A stretch of 64,000 nucleotides of DNA from Ottelia alismoides (Eukaryota; Streptophyta; Magnoliopsida; Alismatales; Hydrocharitaceae), in NCBI GenBank assembly GCA_037367405.1, contig JAZKJV010000299.1:124001-188000 (forward strand), read 5' to 3'. Made by a program: the position numbers and the translations under genes. A model generated the notes under the pieces. The model was not told where the DNA came from. It saw only the letters and a list, made by a program, of their open reading frames with translations, and searched no databases. Positions 48,384 through 59,149 of this stretch are shown in pieces. The first letter of the stretch is position 1. Each line of letters begins with the position of its first letter.

Positions 48384-51100
48384 ATGATGGGTCGGAGGTC
48401 CCTTAGGTAGCCTCTGGTTACGCTGCTTTCGAGCACTCCGCCCCATTCATCAAGGTTGCCTTACGAGAGCCCAGACCCGCTCTCTGAACCCGAGTTTGAC
48501 TCTTCCCTGTTCCCCCTCGACCACCCTTCTACCAGTCCCGCAGTGCCAGAGCAGAGACCACATCAGATGTATATTCATTTGACGGTAGCTGAGTTCAGGT
48601 CTTTTGCCTTTGTAGAGACCATGGCCAACAACGAGGAGCACACTGATGGACCCAACCAGACTTACACGTACGTTCTTGATCAGGGTGCCATCAAAAACAC
48701 CTAGCTAGCCTCCCTGGAGACCATGCAACGACATATTAGAGATCATGGGTCTTTTATGGCTGACATGCGTAGGGAGATGGCTCAGATGTGAGCAGATAGA
48801 GGAAAGCCGAACAGAGCCGGTGGTGGAAACATTCCAGATTTAGGAGGAGATGGACCTCATCTCGACGAGCCCCAAGAGCCAGTCCAACCAGCATGCCCGA
48901 TGAGAGAGTTGCACAACCCTTGTGCAACTTTGACGCACAGTTGGATTCTGCTGCCTGCTATATTCTGAGATTTCAAGCTTCCTCCTTAGACTATCCATTT
49001 ACCGCCCATATTTCACGAGCTAGCCACCAAGGAGCTGCACCTCCATCTCCAAGAGTTCGAGATGATCTGCAACACAGTCCATGATCTATTCGTGGATGAG
49101 GATACCATCAAGATGATGGCCTTTCTGTTCTCCCTCATCGACAAGGTAGCCTATTGGGTGAAGCATTTAGGGAGATACGTGACATCTTTAGAACAACTTC
49201 GGAAGGAGTACTTGAATAAGTACTATCCACTCGACCGGACGAATGCAGCGTGATCCCTCATTAACAACTTCTCCATGCTTCCCAACGAGCAGTTTCATGA
49301 AGCATGGGACCGATTCAGAGAGCTTATTGACCTGTGTCCACATTACGATATATCCAAGTCCAACTTCGTGTAGAGTTTCTTCTGTGTGCTGACACCGGAG
49401 CTACAGGGACTCATGAACGCATCCTGTGGGGATTCATATTTCGTGAAGGATGAGGATCAGGTCTGGGCCATCTACGAGGAGATGACAGAGAACTATACAG
49501 TCATGTCCCAGACCCACCTTTACACTCAGGGGAAGCCCACACCACAGGCCGTGTACTATCACAAGATAGCACGGGTCGATGCAGGTCCTTCTACGTCTTT
49601 AGCAGCCACAACATAGGCAGAATCGTCGGACGCTGATAGAGGCATCATCAGCGAGAAGCTAGACCGCATCGATATCATTGAGAAGAAGCAAAGCCAGGGT
49701 ATGTCGCAGATCGATCAAATGGCACCGACGCTGAGTGACCTGAAGACCCAGATCATGTGTCCCTAGGAGGCACATACGACTTCTCAGCCCTATCTCAGGT
49801 CACGGGCTGACCCCAACAGCAGCAGCTAGATCTAGCCATTCTCCAAATACAGACATGTTCACCACATTCCGGTGGAGTCGTTCTAGAAGCCGCAACAGAA
49901 GTACATCCAGCTACCACCATCTCAGGATACTCAGATGGTGGTATACTAGACGGATCAGCCCCTGGCAGTCCTGCCTCCACCCCTTACGAGAAGGAGCCGT
50001 TGATGGAAGTCAACGGGATTTGGTATGACTGACCTTAGCCTGGGATCCACCGAGACCATCCCGAATTCCGATGGTCGACCGGAGGTTCCTCATCCTAGAA
50101 GCAATCTCCAGCTCTGGGTGGGCAGTACAGCCAGCAACAGCAACAACCCCAATTCCCACACCAGTCACATCCACAACCAAACTACTTGCAGGGTCCTCAT
50201 CCCTACCAGTAGGGACAACCGTGGAGGCAGCAACAACAGCCTCAACAATATCCTCATTTGTATCCCCCTCATCCTTCCTAGTAGCAACCTCACTTCCAGA
50301 GAGGCAACCCATCCAGTTTTCATCATCCTGCCTATGAGAACCCAACACTTGATGACTTAGCTTGCCTTATCAACGAGCAACAGGCTACCTTTAGATGGGA
50401 GATGGACGAGTTTCATCAGGAGATGAGGGAGATTGTCAAGGGCAAGGCTGCCATACCTGCTCAGATCGAATCGAATCTGAACTACCTGAAGAGGAAGTCT
50501 GAGCAGGTACAATTTACAGAGGTTACCACTCCTAGTGACTCATTGGGTGATATTACTTCCTATACTTTTGATGCCAACTTTGTTATACTAAGGAGAGGAA
50601 GGATGCCAGCTGGCGGTGCCTCATCTGAGCGATGACACCACGAGGACTCAGGAGTGCCAAACGACGACGAGAGCGGCGCTGATGCCGCTCATGATGGTGT
50701 AGATGATGGTGGTGCTGACGCCACCAAGGATGTAGATCCAGCCGACAGTACTGAGGTCGTCACTTCACCAGATGCATGAGGTGGTACTGATGCCACCAGA
50801 TATTCTGATGCTGGGCCAGAGAGCGATGCTGATGTCGCGAGTCCATATGTCGTGGGTGTTACTGAGTCCACCCCTTCTATTCTTGTTGCATTTCCGTCTG
50901 TTTCTGTATCTCAGACTATTTAGAAAAATCTAAAAAAAATAATAAAGGAAAGGGTTCTTTATTTTGGAGTCCATCTGCGATGCCTGGAGATGTTTGTATG
51001 GATTCTGTTTCGTTTCAGTAGCAGGAACACATTCCTAGCCCTCTATCTGAGGAGGGCCCAGCCATCCCCTTCCCTCAAGCACTCCACTTGGCTAAGGGGA
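48384..51100 (+). pseudogene. gag remnant of element D
   Basis: The start is M-M-G-R-R-S-L-R at 48384, as in F, with a stop at 48408. Then come S-F-A-F-V-E-T (48598), the gag core (V-D-E-D-T-I-K-M-M-A-F, Y-W-V-K-H-L, E-Y-L-N-K-Y-Y-P-L) around 49095-49240, E-A-W-D-R-F-R-E-L and E-L-Q-G-L-M-N-A-S. A Gln/Pro-rich part follows, then the E-N-P-T-L-D-D-L-like segment near 50340, and an Asp/Ala-rich tail with G-A-D-A repeats (50665-50870). The P-F-P-Q-A boundary is near 51065. Many stops are present. Its tail is the closest relative of the gag tail of C in the window. Confidence 0.87.
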
Positions 51101-52298
51101 ATAAAAAAGAAAACCAAAAAATCCCATCAGTTAGAGTTCAGCCAGCAGATGATAGACATATTCCAGATTCAGCTGTCTCTACAGGAGGCCCTTGAGCACA
51201 TCCCTCTCTTCTAGAGGAACCTTAGAGGGAACACTACCATTCGCAGGAAGAAGAGAAACCACCATACATAGATTTATGTGCTCACTCGTGCCACTTGCTT
51301 TGCCATTCAGAACTGTCTGCCCAGCCAAGAGGCCGGATTTAGAAGCTCCTTATGTCAGATGTCACATCCATGAGTAGAGGTTTGATCGGACTCTATTAGA
51401 CAGTGGCTCTTCCATCAACCTACTTCCGACAGCCTTACTCGACCGATTCGAGTTTGGACCTCTTCGACAGAGCCGGACAGTCCTTCAGTTTGCTGATAGA
51501 TCTGTCAAGAAGTCGAAAGGGATGTTGAAGGACGTGGTCGTCACAATTCAGGGCCTGAAAATCCCCGTGGAATTCGTTGTGTTGGACATGGAGATCCCTG
51601 AGTCTGTGACCGATTCCCCCATCATTTTAGGATGTCCTTTCTTGGCCACTACCAAGGCGGTGTCTGATCATGATAGCGAGAAGATGTACTTTCATGTCGA
51701 GTGTGAAAGTATACAAATAGAGATGATCGACGAGACTAGAGCACGAGATTCAGCATGCTCAGAGCATATCAACGATATAGAGCAAATGACAGAGGCAGAG
51801 CCAAACATCCACCAGGAGTGCAATTTTGTGATTACATATGATGAAGCCGCTTGGTCTGATCCCATTTCACAAGATACCCTCTCACATTCAGATGCCACAG
51901 ATTCACAGATTCCAGCAGAGGAGAGCTTGGAGAGCACACTCTTGGCAAAGGACACATTCGAGGCTGCAGACCATGTTCGGGATAGCGAGGTAGTTGATAT
52001 TTCTTGTGATTCATATTCAGATCCCTCAGAGTCAGATATCGATTGTGCAGAGTTTGAGGAGTTGATACTGTGTATGATTCTTACAGAACCAACAGCTAGG
52101 GTGGAGACTGATCTGATATAGAGTACAAATATACCAGCAGAGCAGTCTTCACCAGATTTCCATGATCAACAGGAGTTCTCACATGCAGATTTAGGTGCCT
52201 TCACTCAGACTTTTCAGAGGCCAGATTTGCCAGCTTTCAGTTGCCTAGAGCAGAATCCCTTGCCGTAGTCGCTGAAATATAGATTCCTTGTGGGTGAG
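51101..52298 (+). pseudogene. Protease and acidic linker of element D
   Basis: After a frame change in the A-rich tract near 51115 the frame reads H-Q-L-E-F-S-Q-Q-M-I-D, a stop at 51212, then the active site L-L-D-S-G-S-S-I-N-L-L-P near 51395 with a proper D-S-G. Next come V-L-D-M-E-I-P-E-S and P-I-I-L-G-C-P-F-L. From 51522 to 52121 the frame is open for 199 codons, covering the second half of the protease and the Asp/Glu-rich linker. It is very similar to residues 176-375 of the C pol. Confidence 0.85.
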
Positions 52299-52805
52299 CA
52301 TGAGATGCACCCATTCATTATCTCTGCAGATTTGACTAGAGAGCATGAATCTCGTTTGATGGAGGTTCTTGAAAAGAACCGCAAGGCGATAGGATGGAGT
52401 GTAGCTGATCTCTAGGGGATAAGTCTGTACATGAGCTCCAACCATATCTATCTCGAAGAGGATGCAGGGCAATCGCGTGAGTTCCAGTGACGACTGAACA
52501 CGAACCTTCGAGAGGTTGTCATAAGGAAATCTCGAAATGGTGGAGCGCTGATTTTATCTACCCCATCTCCAACTTCAAGCGGGTTAGCCCATTACATGTG
52601 GTGCCCAAGAAGACGGGCATCACTACAGTTGTGAGTGAGTCTGGAGAGGAGATAGCTACCCAGGTACCCACTTCTTGGAGGGTTTGTGTGGACTACAGAT
52701 GATTGAATCAGGCCACCAAGAAGGATCATTTCCGGCTGACTTTTATTGATCAGATTACTGAGAGGCTAATTGGGAAGAGTCATTACTGTTTCCTTGACGG
52801 GTACT
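52299..52805 (+). pseudogene. N-terminal RT fragment of element D, split by element C
   Basis: It contains the H-P-F-I-I-S-A-D-L segment, S-R-E-F-Q followed by a TGA stop, a two-base frame loss near 52514, then D-F-I-Y-P-I-S-N and S-W-R-V-C-V-D-Y-R. A second TGA is at 52700. The text stops in F-L-D-G-Y at 52805, the first catalytic motif of RT. The next base starts the LTR of C. The catalytic F-M-D-D, RNase H and integrase of D would lie beyond the right edge. Confidence 0.88.
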
Positions 52806-55426
52806 TGATAATCACGGAAATCGAGAGCGGTCGTATTGATTCACAAGGCGAATCAACAGTCGATGTCTTGACCACTACAAAATCCCGTAATTAATCAACA
52901 ATGAACCCACAATCAAATATCAATCAATGAAAAATAAGTGTGGAGTCAAATTTATTTTTAACTCTACATAAAAGATGTATAGGTGCAAGTATGTAGAGAG
53001 TTCGAACACAGGGAACAAGCAGGGTAGTTCAAGCAAAAATGCTAAGTGTGTGTGTGATGTGTGGAGTGTCTACACTAAGCAAACAAGCAAATGAATTTTT
53101 GTGGGTTTTTAATTTTTAATTTTTTTTTTAATTTTGTATTTTGATTTTTAATTTTCTGATTTTTATATTTTATATTATATATATTTTTTTATTTCTTTTT
53201 CAATATTGGAGAATAAAGACAATATAATAAAAGACAAGCTAAAATATTAATAAAATTTTCAAAAATACTCAAAAATTCAGAAATAAAATGTTTTTGGTAT
53301 TTTTATAATTTTCTACTGTTTTTGTGATTTTTGGAGGTTTTTCAAGGTGTTTTTGATATTTTTAAATACTGAACTAAGAGAAAACAGTGGAAATAAGGCT
53401 GGCTGGGAATAAAATGTAATTCAAAAATAGCAACCAGTACTCAAAATATTTCACACAATTTTTATAATAAAAAGGACAAAATAAGGAACAAACAGAAACT
53501 GAGTTTTTAATTTTTTTGAGTTTTCTACTATTTTATATATTTTTTTGAAGTTTTTGAGTGTTTTTAAATTTTTAGTGTTTTTCTTTTGAGATTTTTAATG
53601 ATTTTTGGACTGACACTAAAATAGAATAAAATAGACACTAGGTGAATTTTTTGGAATTTTTGGAGGTGTTTTATTATTTTTTTGGTATTTTCTAAGCTAG
53701 ACAGTACACAAAATAGATGTTTTTTATTTTTAATAAATATAAAAATAAAATAAAATCAAAAACTAAATAGATGGCGTCAAAGTACACGTGTCCAGATACT
53801 TAAGTCTATTTTTGTGAAATTTTTGGAGTTAAAAAGATAGGCTAAATAATTAGAGCAAACATCCAAACATTAAACAGTCCTGGCAGGGGTATATGTGCAA
53901 TATCCGAAACATCCAGGGGCATACATGCAATTTTCCACAAAAATATACACTGTATATTCAATTTTTTTAGCACCAAAAGTTAATTACAAAAGCCGCCTGG
54001 GCTTCCTAGAAATTTACCCACCAGGGCGCGTGACTTGCATGCGCCTGGCGAGGACTCAAATGCAATATTTCAAAACCCAGGGGGCCTACTTGCAAAATAA
54101 CCAAAAAGTTTACACGTGCTGCGATAGTTTTAGGACTAAAACAAAATAAACAAACGTCCGAGGGTGTCCTTGCAAAATGCCCACCCCCTCACGTGAACTG
54201 GTCACGTGAGGTGACGTGGCGAGGGACCTAGACGCAAATGTTAAAAGCCTGAAGGTCTTTTATCAAATATTACAATAAAATTACACTACAGACAAAAGTT
54301 TAAATACTAATAAATAAATACAAAAAGGGTCGAGGGTGAAGTTGCAAAATACCCTCGGCACGCCGATCGAACGGCTGTGGGTCTTCACTTAAACACGTGT
54401 CGTCGATCGGACGGCGATGGCGCTTCGTGGATGCACGGCGGAGATTAGAACGCTCGAAGACGATCTGACGGCTGAGGCGTGGTGCAATCCAACGGCTACT
54501 GCTTGATCTGGGCGCTCCACCTCGATCCAACGGTGGCGAAGCCCGGAGCAAGAACAGGGACGAACTCCGGCGAGTCGAGGTTCGCCGAGGTCAAGCTCCG
54601 TCTCCGGTGAGCGGTTTGGCTTCAAAAGCGAGCTGGAGCTTCCTGGGGTCGTCCTCTATCTCCTGGGGGCACCAAAAGTGCACGGCGTTGGCCGTGCCGC
54701 TCGCAGGTGGTCGGCGGAGCTGGAGAGCTCGACTGAGCTCCGGCGAGCTTCAAAAACGCGCCCAGGCGCGAGTCAACGTGCTTTGACCCTGCAAAAAGCA
54801 TTAGAGAGCCCAGGGCAAAGTGCCTGGACCTGAGGTGGACCTAATCTATGCGCGAGGGGACGTGGATGTCGGTGGCCGGAGGTGCGCTCCGGCGATGATG
54901 CTTGGAGTGGCGAAATACACGATGGAACTTGGAATTTTTTTTGGGGTTTTTGAAGCTTAAGCTAACAGGAACTAAAAGCAAGAAAGAAATGAGCGGGGGA
55001 ATGCCCTCGATGGCCGGAGCCAGAGGAAGAAAAGTACCTCGACGCCGGCTGTTGGCGGAGGTGGTGGAGGCTCCCTCGACTTCGCGCGCCTTGGCTGAAG
55101 GGCTGGCGGTGGAGCTGTCACCTCCACGGAGCTCAGGAGCACGATGATGGCGCTGAAGGGTGGACCAAGGGGACTCGAATTCGAAATGGAAGAGGGGGAG
55201 TTGGTTTTAAGTGGTTTGACCCGAGGTGACAGGGGTCCAAAGACCAAGGGATATCTTGCAAATCTTGGGTCCGACGACCAAGATTAAGCTTGGGCGAGTT
55301 AGGTAGATGGTTGGTGGACAATGTTGCAGAAGGATGCAACACGAAAAGATGAAAGAATTGGCCTGGAAAAAGCCAACAAGATGGCTCAAAAACCAAGCCT
55401 GACATGGGCTACAGGGGTAGGTCAGA

Positions 55427-55446
55427 CTGTTGACCTAGGTCAACAG
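55427..55446 (-). promoter_or_regulatory. 20-bp perfect palindrome with two W-boxes in the C LTR
   Basis: CTGTTGACCTAGGTCAACAG reads the same on both strands and holds TTGACC head to head. It is the counterpart of the W-box pairs in A, F and D. A weak TATA-like CTTAAAAC lies about 215 bp downstream in sense, near 55210. Confidence 0.6.
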
Positions 55447-55454
55447 TCCTGGCC

Positions 55455-55484
55455 TCCTGGTTGGTCCACGTGGTCCAACCAGGA
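55455..55484 (-). promoter_or_regulatory. 30-bp near-perfect palindrome centred on a G-box
   Basis: The arms TCCTGGTTGG and CCAACCAGGA flank a centre containing CCACGTGG, with one mismatched pair. CACGTG is the G-box bound by plant bZIP and bHLH factors. It is eight bases from the W-box palindrome. Confidence 0.6.
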
Positions 55485-56642
55485 AAAACCCTGGAAAAAC
55501 ATTTTATTAATTAAATTAAAAATAATAAATGGCCGAATTAATTAAAAGTTATAAAATAAAAAATGCTTAGAATTTTATGTAGTATTTTATTTTGATTTTT
55601 AATTATTTTTAGGAGTTATATTTTTACAAGTCACCTTTTTAACCCTATATAGGTATAATACCTATGTATTTTAGTCTTTTATTTTTATTTTGTGTATTTT
55701 ATTTTTATTATTTTTATTTATGATTTTATAAAATTATAAAATACTTTTATGTACACAAATATATTTTTATTTTATTTTTCTGATATGTTTTGTATATTTA
55801 ATAAAATACAAGTATGTTTTGTATAGGTATATATATAGGTAATGTACCAATGTGTTGACTATATACAAATATTTTTATTTGTATTTTATTTATGTTTTTT
55901 CTTCTGATTTAAATACACATAATTATTATAAGTATTATTTACAACATTATAAAAATATAAAATTATAAAAATAATAAATAAAGAATAAATTGAATATTTT
56001 AATATGTACAAGTATACAATGAGGGTCCAAAAGTCAACTTTCAAACCGTAGCTCCGCCAAATGCGAAACCACCGCCATTGGATAGATTATTTTATTCTAT
56101 ATACAATTAAAGGTGAGTTTGCTGCATTTGGAGTTGTCAGTTGTGAGATACGGGTCTGGAAAGTTGGAATTTTGGATTCTTATTCAGACCATATCTTTTT
56201 GTCTGTACATGATTTTTATGTGAAATCAATTTTGTATTTTTCTTTATGAAATTATCTACAACTTTCATGCACAAAGTTTCTTTATTTGATGTACAAAAAG
56301 TGGAACCAAAAATAGGTCCCAAAATGAATAAAGAATGAACAGGAAGTATAGGTATTATATCTGTGTTTCTGACCTTATCTCTCCCTACTTTATTCCTTGT
56401 CGACCTATTCATCAAGATGCCTAGGTCTCGGGGGTTTTGGGTCATAAAATATTTACAATATTTTATTCTTTTTCTTTTCTTTATTTATTCTATAATTTTG
56501 GCCTTAATTACAGTAATTTATACACTGTTTGGATGCACATGCATGAATGCTAAGAAACTTGATTTAAGGCTATTTACAGGTATTTGCTAGGGTGTTTGGT
56601 GCCAAAATGATAGAATAAAGATGATGAAATGTGGATTCATCA

Positions 56643-56654
56643 TCCCCCTATACT
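56643..56654 (-). other. Polypurine tract of element C
   Basis: The sense strand reads AGTATAGGGGGA immediately before the LTR start TGATGAATCC. Confidence 0.88.
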
Positions 56655-59149
56655 TTACCTTTGCTAGTCCCTAGCAAACACTTATGCAATAAGTGCAAAA
56701 AGAAAAACAAAGAAAAGAAAAAGAAGAACTTGGATTTAATTTGATGATCAAACTTGTCTTCGCAAAATCAAAGTTTGGAGCTTAAGTCGGACCTTTGGAA
56801 TTTTAGTGCGGGCGGAACCTTAGTGAGAACCGTGTCTGAAGTCCAACAGTCCTTGAGAATCCCAAAACTCTGTCCAAGTCTCCTCAATAGCCAGGTCAGA
56901 AATACTTCAACTCATACGCAAACTCTTACGACTATGAATCTGACTTGTACAGTGTAAGTGATGGTGGCTCTCCCCAACTAGAATGACAAAGAAACTGACT
57001 TCTCCAATACGACAACCCAATGATTCCCCAATCCAGCAACTCCATCCTCGAGGAGCGGGGTATTCCCTTCTAAGTTCAAGTGGCAACCAGCTCAAGAGGA
57101 GGGGGTGAAGAGAAGAATGGACGGTAGCCAGTGTAGCTACCTATCCCGGGATGCAAGACCAGTGTAGTCAAGTCATCCTGCTGCAGGCTCACATGATATG
57201 ACTTTGGAACTCAATCTTGCTTATTGACTTTGTACATACTTTGCAGGCTTTTTATTTTTGTACATGCCTGAACTTTCTTTTCTTTTTTTTTGTTGAATAC
57301 TATTCACAGCAGCATTTACATAAGGAGTTTTTCCTCTTGAGCTAGTAGACTATCCCTCTTTTGAAGCTTTATCGCAACCCACAGCCTCCTGTCTTTAGAC
57401 TTCCTAATCACTGGACGGGTTGGGGTGCACTTCCCTCCCTAGAGGAGGACAAGTGTTTCCACTTGTGTGCGTCTCATACCGGCAAATCCATTCCCCTCAC
57501 CACTCCAACTGAGTTGAGCCATGTGAAAGGTGCAGGTGTCCAAGTTAGGTCATTATCAACAAGAGTCGTGCGTGTGCTCCGAAATACTCTACTTAGGCAG
57601 TCAAGAATCCATTGAACCAAGTCCCGTGATCCTCAAAGAATTAAGTCAACTAGACCTGAAGTACCTCAAACTCAGTTCCTATAAGGTTCCTGTTATTAGG
57701 TAGATTATAAGGTCCAATCAATCTCCAATCTCCGGATTTTACTTAGACTCGTTCAACTATCAAACTCAATCCGAAAAATGCGAATGCTATGCAATGCAAT
57801 GCAGAAAATATTTTTGTGATGCAATTTTCAAGGATTTTGAACTTTTTATGAGTTTTTGAAAATATGATGCATGCATATGCAGATGCATTTTTTTGTATTT
57901 TTCAAAAAGATTTTTCAAATGTTTTTGGATTTTAATTTTGCAAATGTTTTTGGGAATTTTTGAAAACAAAAAGATTTTGGCTGAAAAATAGGTTAAAATA
58001 TGTACACGGGAGTGCTTCTTTGTATATACCAGAGGTGGATTTTAAGAATTTACAAGGGTAAGTGATCAATTTTATACATATATACATAAGATGGATTTTG
58101 GTGTGATGTGTATATTCCTCAAATTTATTTGAAAACAATTTTACACACAATTTTGAAAACTATAGTCCAAAATAATTTTTACACACATTTTACACACATT
58201 TGAAAATCATTTTGCAAAGGCTTTCAAAACAGTATATATAGGTTTTTCAAAACATTTTTGCAACCATTTTTCAAACCATTTGCAAATCATTTTTCAAACA
58301 TTTTTATTTCACACAAAGAAAATAAATTTTACAAACCACACATTTTTACAAAGGTTGAAAACATGTAACAAAATATTTTCAAAATAGTTTTCAATAGATG
58401 TTCACAAAGATTTTCAAACTATTTTTCAAACATTTTGCAAAAAAAACATTTCCACCTGATTTATTAATCAGTAAATACAAAAAGAATTTGAGGAATAACC
58501 ACATCTTTTTATTAAGAATTTTTAATGAATTTTAAAGAATTTTTAGCCATATTATTAGGAAAATACGAAAGTACGAGTTATGGCTAAAGTATATACGTCG
58601 TATATACGACCCCCCTATACTTAGCTTGAGCTATGTCCTCATAGATCGGAGAGAAAAGAGAAGACATAACTCGTACTAAATATAGGCAAGTCTAAAGAAT
58701 GAATGAATGAATCAATGAGAAGTTGACCGTCCCCCCTATACTTAGGATCAAATAATCCTAAGTATAGCAGACTGTACACAAGGCAGGGAGGGTCAAGGGT
58801 GGGAATGAACAGATCGTACTCGGGTTGTTTCCCCCTATACTTAGGGTAAGATATCCCTAAGTATAGACAAGAAGAGGAGACAATGGAGAGGATAGAAAAG
58901 GATACAACAACTCGGGGTGCCAACCCCCCTATACTTAGGACAAAGTACGTCCTAAGTATGGAAAACTGTCTACAAGAGCGGCACCTTTTCGGTAGATGAA
59001 GAAGATAGAAAAGGAAAAGAAGACAAGAAGAAAATAAGAGAATAAATCAACAGAAAACAGCGTGATATAAACAGATGGATCTGTACAGCGAAAGCTAGAA
59101 TTTGATCACCATGTATGAGACGTAGATGATGAGAGTCCAAGGACACATC
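56655..59149 (-). other. 3' non-coding region of element C
   Basis: There is no open frame of note and no env-like gene, although some Athila elements have one here. The part 56655-58450 is shared with remnant B. Between 58130 and 58450 it is a run of degenerate 10-16-bp repeats of the cattttncaaa kind. The hairpin modules follow at 58610-58960, next to the end of pol. Confidence 0.8.
58610..58960 (-). repeat. Four polypurine-tract/hairpin modules in the C 3' region
   Basis: The motif ccccctatacttag recurs at about 58611, 58733, 58831 and 58925. The last three are followed by their inverse, forming hairpins: 58736-58767 (13-bp perfect stem, 6-base loop), 58835-58866 (12 bp perfect) and 58929-58961 (13 bp, one mismatch). 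In sense, each is a stem-loop ending in CTAAGTATAG and then a G run, almost the same as the real polypurine tract at 56643. Confidence 0.85.

Larger units (their letters stand above)
43496..52805 (+). mobile_element. Element D: decayed Athila-type retrotransposon on the plus strand
   Basis: It consists of the 5' LTR (43496-46860), PBS, leader, gag, protease and the first part of RT, then a break at 52805 where element C is inserted. The five bases before the LTR, gtgat (43491-43495), are its expected target duplication. In-frame stops are frequent (TAG where homologues have CAG or AAG, TGA where they have CGA), for example at 48408, 48703, 48788, 49743, 52416, 52488 and 52700. It is in the opposite orientation to every other LTR element in the window. 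Confidence 0.9.
52806..56642 (-). repeat. 3' LTR of element C, 3.84 kb
   Basis: It starts tgataatcacgg and ends gattcatca, with imperfect inverted ends TGAT(A/G)A. AT-rich U5 lies at 52890-53860, the GC-rich island at about 54000-55490, and AT-rich U3 to the end. It aligns with the A LTR at both edges (cacaaggcga near 8135 and 52849; cttatctc(t/c)ccctactttatt near 56372 and 11718). Several frames in the island (54300-55545) are open but unconserved. Confidence 0.9.

Noticed and set aside
58736..58961. Hairpins as bacterial-type terminators
   Set aside because: The host is a plant. The stems are AT-rich, and the run that follows in sense is G, not T.
56655..59149. Env-like gene in the 3' region of C
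   Set aside because: I looked because some Athila elements have one, but no frame longer than about 90 codons is present on the sense strand, and no signal or membrane segment stands out.
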